Shown: positions 45,401 to 56,718, counted from the stretch's first letter. The stretch: DNA of 64,000 nucleotides from Fallopia convolvulus (GCA_964016875.1 OZ024727.1:4426893-4490892); one strand, 5' to 3'. Translations and numbers: made by a program. The notes: generated by a model from the sequence alone, not told the origin.

Positions 45401-46067
45401 GTTTTGTTTTTGATCTGCTTTTAATTCATTCCTCTTAATTTAATTTAAAATTTTTAAATCTTGTTTTTTTAATTAGTAGAAATCATTTTAAGTTTTAAAT
45501 TGAAAATAAATTTCGTAATTTAAAGTTTCAAAAAAATGAATTATTTTAATATTTTTCTAAAAAAGGAAAGGGCATGATTTTGGACATTTTAGCTATATTT
45601 TTGGGCATTTATGCTATTTTTTTAGGCATTGATGTAACATTAGAAATAAGAAAGCATTTTTGCAAACAAATTTTCAAAGTGGGGCATGGGGTACTAATTT
45701 CTCAATACTCTAATATCTAGCTAACAAGGAAACCCTAATTGCTGAAATATTAAAAAGATAACCTTACTAAAAGATAAAATCAAATCCCTAATTAAAAGGA
45801 AAGACAATATTCTAAAATAAATAATTATCCCTAATTAATTATAGAGTATCATATCCCTTTTCTCAAAATAAATAAAAATAAAGTAAAAAAATACCCTTTC
45901 TTTCATTTCTATTTATTTATCTTTTTGAAGTTGAACACATATATTAAAAAATTAAATTATATTAAATTATATTTTGATTAAATGTTTACTTTTTTACATT
46001 GAAAATGAAAATAGAACAGATTTATTTTATATTTCATTAAATATAAGTGTAAAAATGAAAAAATTAT

Positions 46068-46241
46068 GTCCAAAATATATAAAAAGATGTGTTTTTATGA
46101 ACAAGATTTTGATTTTAAAAGTGCAATTAGAAATGAACAAGTGGTATTTAATGTGAAAGAATACGTCAAAAATATATCAAAGGATGTGTTTTTGTGAACA
46201 ATATTTTGATTTTAAAAGTGCAATTAGAAATGAACAAGTGG
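46068..46241. repeat. 77-bp direct repeat pair
   Basis: 46068..46144 and 46165..46241 both contain GTGCAATTAGAAATGAACAA and are separated by 20 bases. Confidence 0.9.
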
Positions 46242-46371
46242 AGTAAATTACTTTGTACTGAGTATCACTTGTGGCAATTTCGTTTACAATCCACCAGGTA
46301 GTGCACTTTTTCAGATGAAACAAACTCAAAATAAAACAAAATAGGAAAACGAATAAAACAAACTCAAATAG

Positions 46372-46636
46372 GGTTTGGTTCAAATAAAACAAACTATTGT
46401 CCTGAAACGTAAAACGAATGCACTTTTTCTACTTAGTAGTGCACTTTTCATACAAAAGTGCATTGCAAAACACAAAAAATGCAATATGAAAAGTGCACTA
46501 CAAAAAGTACGAAAAGTGCAAATCCGAAAAAGTGCACTGTGAAATAGGAAAAATGCACTACGAACTAGAAAAGTACATCCGTTTCAGGATAAGAGTTCGT
46601 TTCAAGATAAGAGTTCGTTTCATTTGAACCAAACTC
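46372..46636. mobile_element. MITE-like inverted repeat with AAAAGTGCA words
   Basis: GGTTTGGTTCAAATAAAACA and GTCCTGAAACG on the left are mirrored by CGTTTCAGGAT and ATTTGAACCAAAC on the right; CGTTTCA-AGATAAGAGTT is repeated inside. The centre holds many AAAGTGCA/TGCACTTT words. Size (about 265 bp) and lack of coding suit a MITE; target duplication not defined. Confidence 0.6.
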
Positions 46637-47173
46637 ATTATTTTAAACCTGCTCCATGCCAATTAGGTCCTTGCTTATTAACGGAGCCCATAAAGGTATT
46701 AATTAAATCTTTACTAAATGCTACTACAAATATTTGAAATTAGGATTATTGAAAGAAAAAAATATTTACATGCAATACAAGAGACACCTAAATTAATCGT
46801 GCTTACCGGGCTTGGCTTTAAACTTGTGATATCAAAATCGACATCCTTACAAGTTGACCTAACTAGGCACTAAGACTTGATACATGCATGGAAATTTAAT
46901 GATCAGTCTCTTACATAGATTTATAAAGAGATGCGGAGTAATGGAAAACAATCTTTAATTTTATCCAAATTTTACTATGTTAAAGAGTCTTCAACTACTC
47001 TTCATAATGAAACTGTACATCGCTTATAAGATATTTATTAATTAGACCCTTTTTTTACCTTATAGTCTAACCGCATATTATGGATGCCCTAAGTAATTAA
47101 AACATCAGACGTCTAAATTTTTTTTTTCTCTCTCTAAAAACACCGTACATCTTGACAATAAAGTTTGTCCAGG
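46637..47173. other. Intergenic, no feature recognised
   Basis: AT-rich; no gene or repeat seen. Confidence 0.4.
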
Positions 47174-47800
47174 ATGGCATTTCGTAGGATTGGTATGTCT
47201 AGAATTTGTATAGTACGTGATTATCATTATCTTAATTCTTCTAATGTTAAAAACTTGCATGATATTGCTTGGTACTGCCCGGATAGAGATTGGATCAAAG
47301 TCAACACGGATGGTGCGGTTCGAGACAATAGAGCTACCGCGGGAGGAGTGCTAAGGAACAAGGATGGTCAATGGATTCAAGGCTTTGTCCATAACATGGG
47401 GTCATGTTCGGTTCCCTCGGCAGAGTTGTGGGGAGTGTTGAAGGGCCTTAACCTCGCTTGGGACTTGGGCTTCAGGCAAGTTATTTTTGAGTCAGATTCC
47501 AAAATTGTCATTAATATGATTAGTGTAGGTGTTCGTCGAAGTCACCCGCTCTATAGCCTGGTATCTCAATGCCGCGGCTTCATCAGTAGGAACTGGAACA
47601 TCCAATTCCGACACATTTACAGAGAAGCTAACTCCGTTGCAGACTTCTTAGCGTCTCTTGCTTTTAATTTTCCTTTAGGTTATCATGTATTGCTTGCCCC
47701 ACCGGAGGGGATTTCTTTTTTTTTTGCTGTAAAGGTAAATTCGATTAAAAATATGAACCCTACTAAGAGGGTAAAACAATTAACAAAGAGTCAAGCATAA
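47174..47800 (+). CDS. RNase H (RVT_3) open frame from a LINE
   Basis: An uninterrupted frame of about 208 codons. The domain starts at WIKVNTDGAVRDN and goes on through SAELWGVLKGLNLAW and VIFESDSKIVINM to REANSVADFLASL, giving the full D, E, D, D set. Known role of the domain: cleaving RNA in RNA-DNA hybrids during LINE replication. No RT lies upstream, so it is a 5'-truncated LINE tail or a domesticated copy; the intact frame is notable but short enough to persist by chance. The C-terminal 40 residues are lysine-rich and not part of the domain. Confidence 0.75.
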   Translation: MAFRRIGMSRICIVRDYHYLNSSNVKNLHDIAWYCPDRDWIKVNTDGAVRDNRATAGGVLRNKDGQWIQGFVHNMGSCSVPSAELWGVLKGLNLAWDLGFRQVIFESDSKIVINMISVGVRRSHPLYSLVSQCRGFISRNWNIQFRHIYREANSVADFLASLAFNFPLGYHVLLAPPEGISFFFAVKVNSIKNMNPTKRVKQLTKSQA

Positions 47801-47889
47801 TGGACAAGCACGCAGACCCTCCAAACATGCAACCAAAAGCGTACATGGACAAGCATGCAAGCCTCCCATACTACGCAAACCAAACCAAA

Positions 47890-48757
47890 TTACAACTTCT
47901 CAACCATAGAAAGCGGAAACAAATCATGCAACAACCGAAATACATGAGTAAAAATCAACCGTACAATCACCTCAGGCGAAATGAGGTTTCTATCAAAAAT
48001 ACATGCATTTCTAGTGTGCCATATGTAATAAACAGTGGTAGAAAGAGCAAACACACGAGCTTTAGCAAGACAGCTTCGACCACGGGCATGGTGATGAAGC
48101 CAGCGCAAGACGCGCCGCACCGAAGACGCACCAGCGGGGATAAAAAACCGGACCCGAACCTCCCTCCAAATAGTGTCGGCGTAGGAACACTCAAAGAAAA
48201 TGTGATCATGCGTCTCAAGCTCCGCGCCACACAATCGACAACCAGGATCCACATCAAGAAACAAGAGCCTGTCATAAGTAGAGAGACGGCCAAGATTGGC
48301 CAGCCACAAGATAAACATATGTTTGGGGGTGTTATGTGCCGGCCACACCTCCCTAGCCCATCGAACAGTCGGATGCCGAGGACGAATCGCCTCATAAGCG
48401 CGCGCCACCCGAAAGCGGCCATCCTCAGTCCAAGACTCAAGCATCTCACCAACACCAACCTCTCTTCCCTCAAGGTTGACAACCATATTACGAGCATCAA
48501 TAATAGCCTTAATCAATGGAGAATCCCGTCTATGAGCCATCCAATCAAGCGGCTCCACAACACCTAGATAACGGTGGTGAACCCACCGAACCCACAAGCT
48601 ATCCCTCATAGAAAAAATGTGCCAGAATTGCTTGATCATGAAGCAATTATTCCAAGCTTCAAGATCAAATAAACCGAGCCCTCCTTCCTTCCTCGGCACA
48701 AAAAGGTTCACCCATTTAACCCGAGGCCTATGCCAAAGAAATTTAAGGGGAATCCCA
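47890..48757 (-). pseudogene. LINE zf-RVT fragment, 5'-truncated
   Basis: Minus strand, open for about 280 codons without an authentic start. VNLFVPRKEGGLGLFDLEAW is the block after LINE RT, PKHMFILWLANLGRLSTYDRL follows, and CRLCGAELETHDHIFFEC is the zf-RVT zinc-binding motif. The frame ends at 47890 with no RNase H, the layout of LINEs that lack it. The opposed RNase H frame at 47174..47800 is therefore a separate fragment. The 5' end at about 48757 coincides with a 20-base match to the neighbouring LTR repeat. Confidence 0.85.
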
Positions 48758-48770
48758 GGGGACGATCATT

Positions 48771-48824
48771 GTAAGGGTTTAAGGGTATAGTTGTAATTTG
48801 TAAGGGTTTAAGGGTATAGTTGTA
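48771..48824. repeat. 29-bp tandem repeat, two units
   Basis: GTAAGGGTTTAAGGGTATAG occurs at 48771 and 48800. Confidence 0.9.
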
Positions 48825-49262
48825 CGTAGTTGCTTTCTTGGTTAGGTCGGTTTCTGTCTTTCTAATTCTAATGATTAGTCAAATTTAATAGTTTGTCCAT
48901 CCCCGACTTACAACTCAATTAAGTTTATATTGTTAATTTTTTGTGAAGATATCTATCTTACATCGAGAAATTAAGTAATGAATTCGTAGTACCCGGAATT
49001 GTCTTAGATAATGGGTATTGGAGTTTTCCTGAAAATAAAAGAATCAAATCTCTTTCATTGATGGTGAAGGTCCCTTTAAATAGGGCTTTTACACGAAGAA
49101 TATTCTCGAGGATAATTAATATCCTTTCTTAGGGAATAATCTATCTATAATTACATTATTTACAAATAATACAATAAACTAATTACACCCACTATTGCCC
49201 CCTCAAATGGTCGAGTGCGTTAGTAGGTCGAGGGTTTGAGCCACATCAGGTGCACGTAACAA

Positions 49263-49620
49263 TCTTCTTATCTCCTTGCAGGCAAATCGACTTTCACGGT
49301 TTTGTCGTGGGATCGACCGTCGGACGATGTCTTGTCAAGAGCTAGGGGAATCCCAGGGGACGATCTTCCTGCCTCCTTTTAGGCAAACCGACTTTCACGG
49401 TTTTGTCGTCGGGCTTGACCTTCTAGCGTCCAACAACTTAGAGACCAGGGGAATCCCGGAGCGATCTTCCTGCCTCCTTGCAGGCAAATTGACTTTCATG
49501 GTTCTGTCGTAGGGATCGACCTTCTAGCGTCCAATAGCTTAGAGACCAAAGGAATCCCAGAGCGATCTTCCTGCCTCCTTTTAGGTAAACTAACTTTCAC
49601 GGTTTTGTTGTGATAGCGGT
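49263..49620. repeat. 101-bp tandem array, about 3.5 units
   Basis: The phrase GGCAAAT/CCGACTTTCACGG recurs at 49281, 49382, 49483 and 49584, exactly 101 bases apart. Each unit also holds GGGGAATCCC and GCGATCTTCCTGCCTCC. Confidence 0.92.
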
Positions 49621-49848
49621 GTATTCATGACATGCTCATTGGGCGACTTTTGATAACGACCGTTTTTAGATTGTAAAGGCGAAAATACTTCATTAACTAA
49701 AAAGAAAGTGTTTAACAACTAGAAAAATGAAAATAAACCTACGAAGGGGAGACCTCGCTAAAACCTTCCGGCGGGAAAACCGTATGGGAAAAAAACCCGC
49801 CAATGAGGAAAGAGCACAGTCTTTCTTACAAAGCAAACTAAGCTATTT

Positions 49849-50107
49849 TTTTTTCTTTTTTTTGAAACACAGGTTTTCGGGTCTTGCGGTCCGACTATTC
49901 ATGCGCCTCCTCGGAACCTTCCCTGGACCCAAAGGAGGAGGTAAATCGCGGGAGGGACAGTGGTGAACCTTGACTCAGAGGCGGCGCACATAGGGTAGCT
50001 GTCTTGCCAAGACATGTGAAACTCTCACATCTGCAACTGGCAAGGCTCGAACCCCTGACGTGGTGCACCCTGAGACGCTTCTAAACCACTACACCAGATG
50101 CCCGGGG
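49849..50107 (-). mobile_element. tRNA-derived SINE
   Basis: About 259 bp on the minus strand, flanked by a perfect 16-bp target duplication GCAAACTAAGCTATTT (49833-49848 and 50108-50123). Near its 5' end are an A box (TGGTGTAGTGG) and, about 35 bases on, a B box (GGTTCGAGCC) of a Pol III promoter. The body follows, and the 3' end is an A-rich tail. The perfect duplication suggests a fairly recent insertion. The SINE family is not assigned. Confidence 0.88.
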
Positions 50108-50149
50108 GCAAACTAAGCTATTTCTATTTTGCCCTAGTGGGGACTTCCT

Positions 50150-50833
50150 CCAAAATACTATGATTTGTCATGAAACCTTTCGACCCTAGACATTGTCGCG
50201 CTGTCGCCAAGCTTGCCTTGACTTGGGCGATTCTTCCTTCATAAGGGAACTGGATCATTTGAAAAAGAGAAGAGGGGTCGCCTCTATTACATGAATCCAT
50301 GGTCGCCCTAGTATGAGATTGTAGGAGGACGGGACGTCTACAATTGCGAATTCTGCCTCCACTATCTTCCTAGCCAAGATCACTTGAGCTCGATACACTC
50401 CGAGTGGGAATACAGGATAAGAACCGATTCCTATTGTTTGTATGTCAACCTTCTCGAGGGCCCCCTTTTGTTAAACCAAGAGTGCGAAAGAGATCGTAAT
50501 ACACAATGTTGATGGAACTCCCATCATCTATCAATGCTCTTTTTACATCGTATCCACAAATTCTGATCGTAAGCACTAGTGGGCCATTGTGAGGAACTTG
50601 GAAATCTTGCAGATCAGTTTTATAGAATGTGATGGGGAGAGCGTCGATCATTGGGTGTTTAATCCTTTCTTCTTGTACTCTCATTACTCCGAGCTGCTTC
50701 ATACTTGCCCTGTAGTTGTTACAAGAGTTGTCATCCTTTTTGTAGAATGCCCCAACGATTTAGATCACGTGCCTCTTTGTTTCGGTAGGTGGTGCGTCTT
50801 GCTTAGGCTGCTCTAAGACGAATTCCCTAAAGT
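50150..50833 (-). pseudogene. Tat-type gypsy protease region
   Basis: Minus strand. HNGPLVLTIRICGYDVKRAL and IDDGSSINIVYYDLF give the aspartic protease with its DDGSS motif; YPVFPLGVYRAQVILARKI and SSYNLILGRPWIH complete the fold in another frame (50220-50450). A stop follows LLFFK near 50258. Before the protease (50703-50833) the frame holds EQPKQDAPPTETKRH, then a stop, matching the gag-protease linker. No RT is found downstream. Confidence 0.8.
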
Positions 50834-50838
50834 ATCTA

Positions 50839-51992
50839 TGTTGGATCGTAGGTTAGTCGAAATCAGTTATGGGAACTGTATCGAACAGTTCCCACACGCA
50901 GCGGAATGAGTAAGTATGCAGGTAAGAAAAACAATAGAGACAGTTCCCTTATAGAAGAACCCCACAACGATCAACTAATCGCGAGAGTAAACCTCTACCT
51001 CTGCTTGGAGGATTTTCGAATGAGTTTCCTTTTCTTTATTGCTTAGTTCCCTTCAGATTATAAGGCAGGATACAAACTTCTTTGTTCGTACTAGGACTCT
51101 CTCCCTAGGCAACACTAATATATGCTCTCGACCCTAAACCGGTGAACGCTCACAATCAAAGACAAAGCGAAACTCAAACCTCTTTCTCTCGTCTGTCTCT
51201 TCACTAGAGTTCCCCTAGACCTAGGAACTCTTCTCTTCTTCACCGTCGTCGAGATTAGCTTGACACCGGGGACTTTTCACCAACTTTACGATCTTTATCT
51301 GAGTGGCTCTTCGGCTCTGCTCTCTTTAGTGTTTGGATTTGATGATTATGAAAAGTGAGCAGCAAGGTGACTGTTGAAGGGTTTAAATAGGCGTGATGAG
51401 AAACCCTTATCCACTAGAGGCATTTGTCCTAAATACCCTTTTTGCCTTGCTCTCCAAGTATAATTCTTAAGGTTGACATGTGACTTTGATTTGAATTTGA
51501 ATTGTCAACTCTTGAATCATTCTGGACCGTTGGATGGTCGTCTTCCTTCTGCTGAAGCTCTGAAAGTCTGAGACGCCCTTTTGTGCGGAACAGACAGGAT
51601 CTCTCAAAATGCGCTGAGATGTCGCTTTCACGCATGCACCAATTCTCATCCAAGGGGAACTCTCGTCTTCTCGGTTCCCTTGTCTTGGGAACTCTTGTTG
51701 ACTTCGAGGAATTCCTATTCTTCTCATCCAGTTCCCTTCGTGTGGGAACTTTGGTTCACTGAGTTCCTATCTTTTGGGGAACTCTGTTTTCTTTTGAGTT
51801 TGGTCGCATTCTTTTCGTCGTTGCATTAGTTCCCATGATGTGGGAACTCGTTACTTAGTGTTTTGCGAAACGCAACCTGTTTATGCTGAAATATTTGGCA
51901 ATTGGCGTTAGTTCCCACGGTGTTTGTTATTATCAAAACTAAAGATGTTATTCCAGTGTTAATGAACGTGAGTTCCTAACACTGACTCAACA
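50839..51992 (-). repeat. 3' LTR of the SIRE-like copia
   Basis: Direct repeat of 57724..58876; begins TGTTGGATCGTAGG in plus orientation. Confidence 0.93.
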
Positions 51993-52006
51993 ATTTCCCC
52001 CTTTTT
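51993..52006 (-). other. Polypurine tract of the SIRE-like copia
   Basis: Minus strand AAAAAGGGGGAAAT directly before the 3' LTR. Confidence 0.8.
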
Positions 52007-52405
52007 GATGATAACAAACCAATAATAAAATGACAAGTATTTCATTCAATTTTATGCTCATGCAAGTTCCCCCTTAGTGTGACAACATATCGCAGGGAGT
52101 TCCACTTATGTGGTTATGCAGTTCATATTTTGCAGTTTTTGTGAGATTATTCCCCCTTAGCGAAGGCCATACTATGATAACTTCGAAATAACGCATCTCA
52201 CACATTTAATCCTTCCCCCTTTTGGCATCATCGAAAAGATTAAGCAAAGACATAAATTGAGAACGCAAGGAAAGCACAATCATTACTAGAGAATAATACC
52301 CAATGCATTCAAAGAAACAGTTTATACAAACATGGAAATACAAACATCTTAAAGCATTTAGAGAGGAGGTGAGATGAGCTAGGGAGAATTTTGTAGGGGG
52401 CATGT

Positions 52406-53290
52406 TCATGGATTGGAGGAGGAGGAGGAGGAGGAGGAGGAGGGTAACTTCTGTTGGATGTCTAGAAAAACATCGAGGATTCGCTCATTGACCCCACACG
52501 GACGATTGAGAGCTTGAAGGACAGAGGTGCAGTCTTCTTGTTCGAGGAACACTTGTTGTTCCGTTTCTTCAGGCAGTTCATGGAAGTGCTTCATGCTTTG
52601 GATGTTGGACATGTCCATCTCCTGTCCGAGCTCTTCTTCCTCCTTTGGGTGGTAAACGTCGTTCCTTTTCATGATTTCCTTGACCACAACAGCATAAGGA
52701 AGTCCATGGCTCTCCTTGGCAACGCACTTGCACATTTGCATGATCATTATCCGAGGCAGATTGATCTTTTTCTTGCGTAGAAACAGATCAAGAAGAATGG
52801 TGTCATTGGAATTGAGCGTTGTGCGCTTCTCCCGCCTTGGAATCACTACCCTGGTGATATACTAGTGTGCCATTTTACCCAATTGACTCAATTCGTGAGT
52901 CAAGACGTCCTTTTCTTGAGCAAGAACATGTCCCAACTGCCTCATGAAAAAATCACATCTCATCCATCAGTGTCTTTCCATGGCTTTTGAGGAAGAGTTG
53001 CGAAGCCTTCACTTGGTATTTGAAGAATTTTCTTTATAGCAGCACAAGAGAAGGTGAATTCATCGTCCCCAAAAATGCATCGAACCACTGGATTGAGATT
53101 AGTTCCCTGAGTCAGTTTGAACGTGGAGTAGAAGAGCTTGATTTGCGAGGGATCCACCTTCGCTGGTTCTGAGCACAATGTGTCCCATTCTTGAAAATGG
53201 ATAAGCTCTTGCAGTTCCTTGAAGTTGTTTTCTCGAAGGAATTCTGGGGTTACAATTAGTGGAACAACCAGTTTCCTATCCCCAAAAGCA
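52406..53290 (-). pseudogene. Putative plant transposon protein (Transposase_32-like) region
   Basis: Minus strand, two frames joined by a frameshift near 52950. The first holds FLRENNFKELQELIHFQEWD, LFYSTFKLTQGTNLNP and FTFSCAAIKKILQIP, the second VLTHELSQLG, LLDLFLRKKKINLPRIMIMQ and HGLPYAVVVKEIMKR. This order is the pattern of the domain known as putative plant transposon protein, found in many plant retroelements; its function is not known. The end is a serine run coded by a GGA repeat (52415-52442). It lies where pol would be in an autonomous copia. Assignment rests on pattern memory, not a search. Confidence 0.55.
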
Positions 53291-54334
53291 GCAGTTCCCT
53301 TCTTCTTTTTCTCCCTAGTAGCTTCGATTTTCTGCTTCTTGCTCCCCTAATTCTTAGAGCCTCTAGTGGATGGACGTTCGGAGGTTGGTTCCGTGTGTCC
53401 AATTTGGAGAAGAGGTCCCCTGTATTCCTCTCTCTCATCCACATCTTCATCCACGTTGATTACAACCTTATCTTTGTTGAGTGCGTGGAGTTGTTCAGAA
53501 GAAAGAGGGGCGAGTTCATCTTCAGGTTCTTCTTCCTCGTCTCCAATGATTATGTGCTTTCTTTTTCCGGTTCTTTGGCCGGTGGGAATTGTGGAGAGAA
53601 GATCTTTGGGTTGAGTAGATTTCTAAGGAGTTTGTTTGGAGGTTCCATCAGCAGATGGGAACTCCTCTCTCTCGAACTGTGAGAGGGTTTGATTAAGAAC
53701 TGATGTGGCTAGAGAGATCTTTGTATTGAGGGGTTGGAATATGATCAACTTTCTTTTGTAGAAAGGCTGGTTCTTTGGGAGGTTGAGATTGAGCGGTATT
53801 AGGGTTTTCATCTTTGGAGTTGGAGGAGTTTGGCGCAAGACATTTAGGGCTGAGATTGTCAAAGATCTAGGTGCGGTGTTTGGGAGAGGAAGCAGAAGCG
53901 TCTTTGAGAAGGAGAGTAGATGGGTCTGTTTCAATGATAGTGGTTAGAACACCATCAATGTTTACGGTGAGGGTTGAGGATCCATCTAACCTTGTGGTGA
54001 GGACAAGGATATCGGATCTTGGGGTTGTAGGAGGGGAGTTAGGAGGAGTAAGACCTGGTTTACCATCCCTCTTTCTCAAGAGTTAGTAGAGGTGCTCCTT
54101 GACATCGAAGATGTATTCTGGAGAATGTGTTTCAGGATTAAGGTTTTCAAGGAGTGTCTCTTTGAGGTATTCAAGATCCTTTTGTAGGAGACGCTCGATG
54201 AGAGGGTTTGGATGGAGAGGGAGTATGGGATTCGTTGTCCCTGGTTGGCCATATTTGTGGGAACGAAGGAAGAAAGGGAAGGTTAGGGTTTGCAGACAAG
54301 CGAAGAGTGAGAGAGAAAGCTTTGGAGAAGACAA
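53291..54334 (-). other. Upstream part of the extra reading frame, degenerate
   Basis: Several overlapping minus-strand frames, proline-, serine- and leucine-rich, for example PPTTPRSDILVLTTR and NPLIERLLQKDLEYLKETLL. They probably form the N-terminal, low-complexity part of the protein at 52406..53290, now broken by shifts. Confidence 0.35.
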
Positions 54335-55479
54335 AGGAAGAGGGAGAAGGAAGCGATTAAATAGAGCAAAAGAAGGTGAAAGAGTGAGGGAATAGGTGAA
54401 CCAGAATTTCCTTGAAAGACGGATCCAATTACTCTAGAATCTAACTAGACGGATTGTCTTCCATCACAACTTAATTCTTTCCAACTTAAAGGTCTCCACA
54501 TGTCACAAAACTGTCTTGTCTAATACCTAGTTTCCAACGTTGCTTCTCTTTCCAATAATACAGATTTGAGTCATCTGAGCTACGCTATCCTTGTTGTTCC
54601 CTAGAGATAGGAAGAATTTCCCATCTTCTCCAACCTCACTTCCATGAACAAGTGACAATGAGCCAGGTTTGGATACATATTGGGCTTTTATGGAAATACA
54701 TAACAAACAGAAGTATCCAAACAAGAATGGGCAAGACAAAAGAGTTTAATATCCAGGTAATTGAATCCCATTTTAAGGGTTTGAACAAGTAAGGGGCTCA
54801 TAGGAAACATTTACCTGCATTAGGTTTCAAGGACATGTCATATGATCAACCATCATTTCGGATTATGATGAGGGACAACAAAGATCTGGTTGATCATTTT
54901 GGGTCGAAAGAAATTTTAAAGCTTAAGAGGTAGTTCCCATGCAATATAATAAACATGCTTCATGCAAAGAGTAATTATTAAAATGAAAGTTGATAAGCCA
55001 TGTAGTTTCCTAGTCATGCCAAATCCAAACTAGTCAATCATAAGGGAAATAATAAACAGGGACTTGTTTAATTTAAGGCTATCATCTTTGAGAGCATTCG
55101 AGGGTGCTTGAGGAGATGTCTATTCTATGCAAGGAGGAAGCATCCACTATCTAACTTTCAGTCCTATAGATTTCTACCAGGGTTCAGTTAGGACAGTCAT
55201 GGTCATTTCATTTCAAGGAAGCTTTAAAGAGGGAAGTTGGTTTTCATACCTTTGTCATGTCTTATTGTTCCCAAATGTCACTATTTTGTTTCCTTCGTGT
55301 CCCTTCATGATTGATCCTGGGTGGTTTGGTAAGAGGATCTTTTAGAAGCTTCTTGATTAGCTTCAGTGTGTCACAGTTCTTCAAACAGGTTTCCTTTTCA
55401 GCAGAGGAACCAATATTCACTTGATAAATGTTGCTCGGTCTTGTTTCCTTGTTCTTTCAATCGAGGAAAGGGTGGTCTC
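54335..55479 (-). other. Internal non-coding part of the SIRE-like copia
   Basis: No coherent frame. This may be the leader of the extra frame or decayed pol; no copia integrase or RT motif is visible on either strand. Confidence 0.4.
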
Positions 55480-55590
55480 TATCGACTTTTGTGCATAGTG
55501 AGGAGGGGTTATTTATCTTCCTCTTGGTCATTTTGTTGGAACAATTACTGACAATGACCCACTTGACATTCCCCCTCACTACAACCTGCA
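55480..55590 (-). pseudogene. Decayed copia protease motif
   Basis: Minus strand KWVIVSNCSNKMTKRKINN aligns with the copia protease WVIDSGCSNQM seen at 29700, but the catalytic D and the following G are changed, so it is inactive. Confidence 0.6.
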
Positions 55591-56066
55591 AGATTAGTTA
55601 GACTTGGGGATCCATGCAGGATCTCTCTTGCCTGGATCAAAACAAGTTTCAAAATTAATATTGTCTAGCAGCTTTATCAGGCCACATATGAGTGTGGAGT
55701 TTCTACGGCTAGACGAGAAGTTCCTAGGAAGGTTCCTATTGTTGGAACTTTTCATTGTTCCTTGGGGATCCCTCCCTTTTGGGTGTGAGAAAGATGAGTT
55801 TGTTTTTTGAAAAGGCAGTTCCCATGAATTCTGCATTTCCAGTAGGCTTTGTGGACTGACCCATTTCCCTTGCCTAACTTAAGACTCTTTTTGTAGATGG
55901 CCTTCCTAGTGTGGTACTCATTGTTCTCGTTCTCTCTCCTTTCAAGCACACTGATCCTTTCCTCTAAATGAGCGATGTTAAGCTTTTGGCTTTGAAGCTC
56001 ATGATCCCTACACTCATTTTTCTCCTTTTCTAAGAGAGAAGGGTTCCCATCATTTGATGATCTCTC

Positions 56067-56477
56067 TTAATACTCTACTTCATGACTAGAGGGAACATAT
56101 TTGATTTTAGGAAGGGTTTCTTGAGATTTGGTTATCCATTCTATTGGTCTTATCTTGTCACAAAGAATGCAGACACCTAGGTTTCTCTTAGCTATTTTAG
56201 ACTTGAGCTCTTCACTAAGCAACATTTCTTGGTTGAAGATCTCTCTCCTAAGGCTCTCATTTTCTTTTAGGACCTTGGCTTGGGGAACGGATTTATCTAG
56301 ACATTCTTGATTTTCACACAAGGTCTTAAACAACTTATCTCTTTCACCTTTGATATGGCCGAGTTCCCTTTTAAGAAGGGTAACTTGATTAACAGAGAGG
56401 TTCAACTTTGCAGCAATCTCATCATACCTTGAACCAATTTCCAATTTTTTTTGACAGCAAAAATTCTGATTGATCAA
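56067..56477 (-). pseudogene. Coiled-coil frame after copia gag
   Basis: 136 codons with heptad-like QVTLLKRELGHIKGERDKLF, LKENESLRREIFNQ and a possible metal pair CILC. SIRE-type gag polyproteins carry such a charged coiled coil between the zinc knuckle and the protease. Probably part of the same polyprotein, now separated by stops. Confidence 0.55.
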
Positions 56478-56718
56478 GTTGATTTTTCATTTTAATGTTG
56501 TCATCTAACATCTTGGTCAACAGTTTTAACAGCTCGGTTTTTCATATTGAGATAGAGAGTTGAGAAGAGTTTTAGAATTTACCTCACTGGGTTCCCCAGT
56601 GAATCTCCTCTATGGCCATCACATAGATTTCTGACGTTATCTATGGCTCTGTCTCTTCTTCATCATCGGAGTCACTCCATGTTGCGATGTATGCCTTTTT
56701 CTTGTCGTAGTTTGAACT

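Larger units (their letters stand above)
44380..45700. mobile_element. Terminal-inverted-repeat element, MULE-like candidate
   Basis: GTACCCCATG followed by TTGCAAAAG at 44387-44420 is mirrored by TTTTGCAAAC and GCATGGGGTAC at 45657-45694. It interrupts an LTR-like sequence that resumes with CAATACTC near 45702. No transposase; exact ends and target duplication are not resolved. Confidence 0.4.

Noticed and set aside
47800..48567. 255-codon plus-strand frame
   Set aside because: Antisense of the LINE zf-RVT fragment, which has clear motifs on the minus strand.
49727..50100. Possible tRNA gene, because of A and B boxes
   Set aside because: No cloverleaf; the A-rich tail and 16-bp target duplication show a SINE.
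52415..52442. GGA repeat considered as a separate microsatellite feature
   Set aside because: It codes the serine run at the end of the extra copia frame and is described there.
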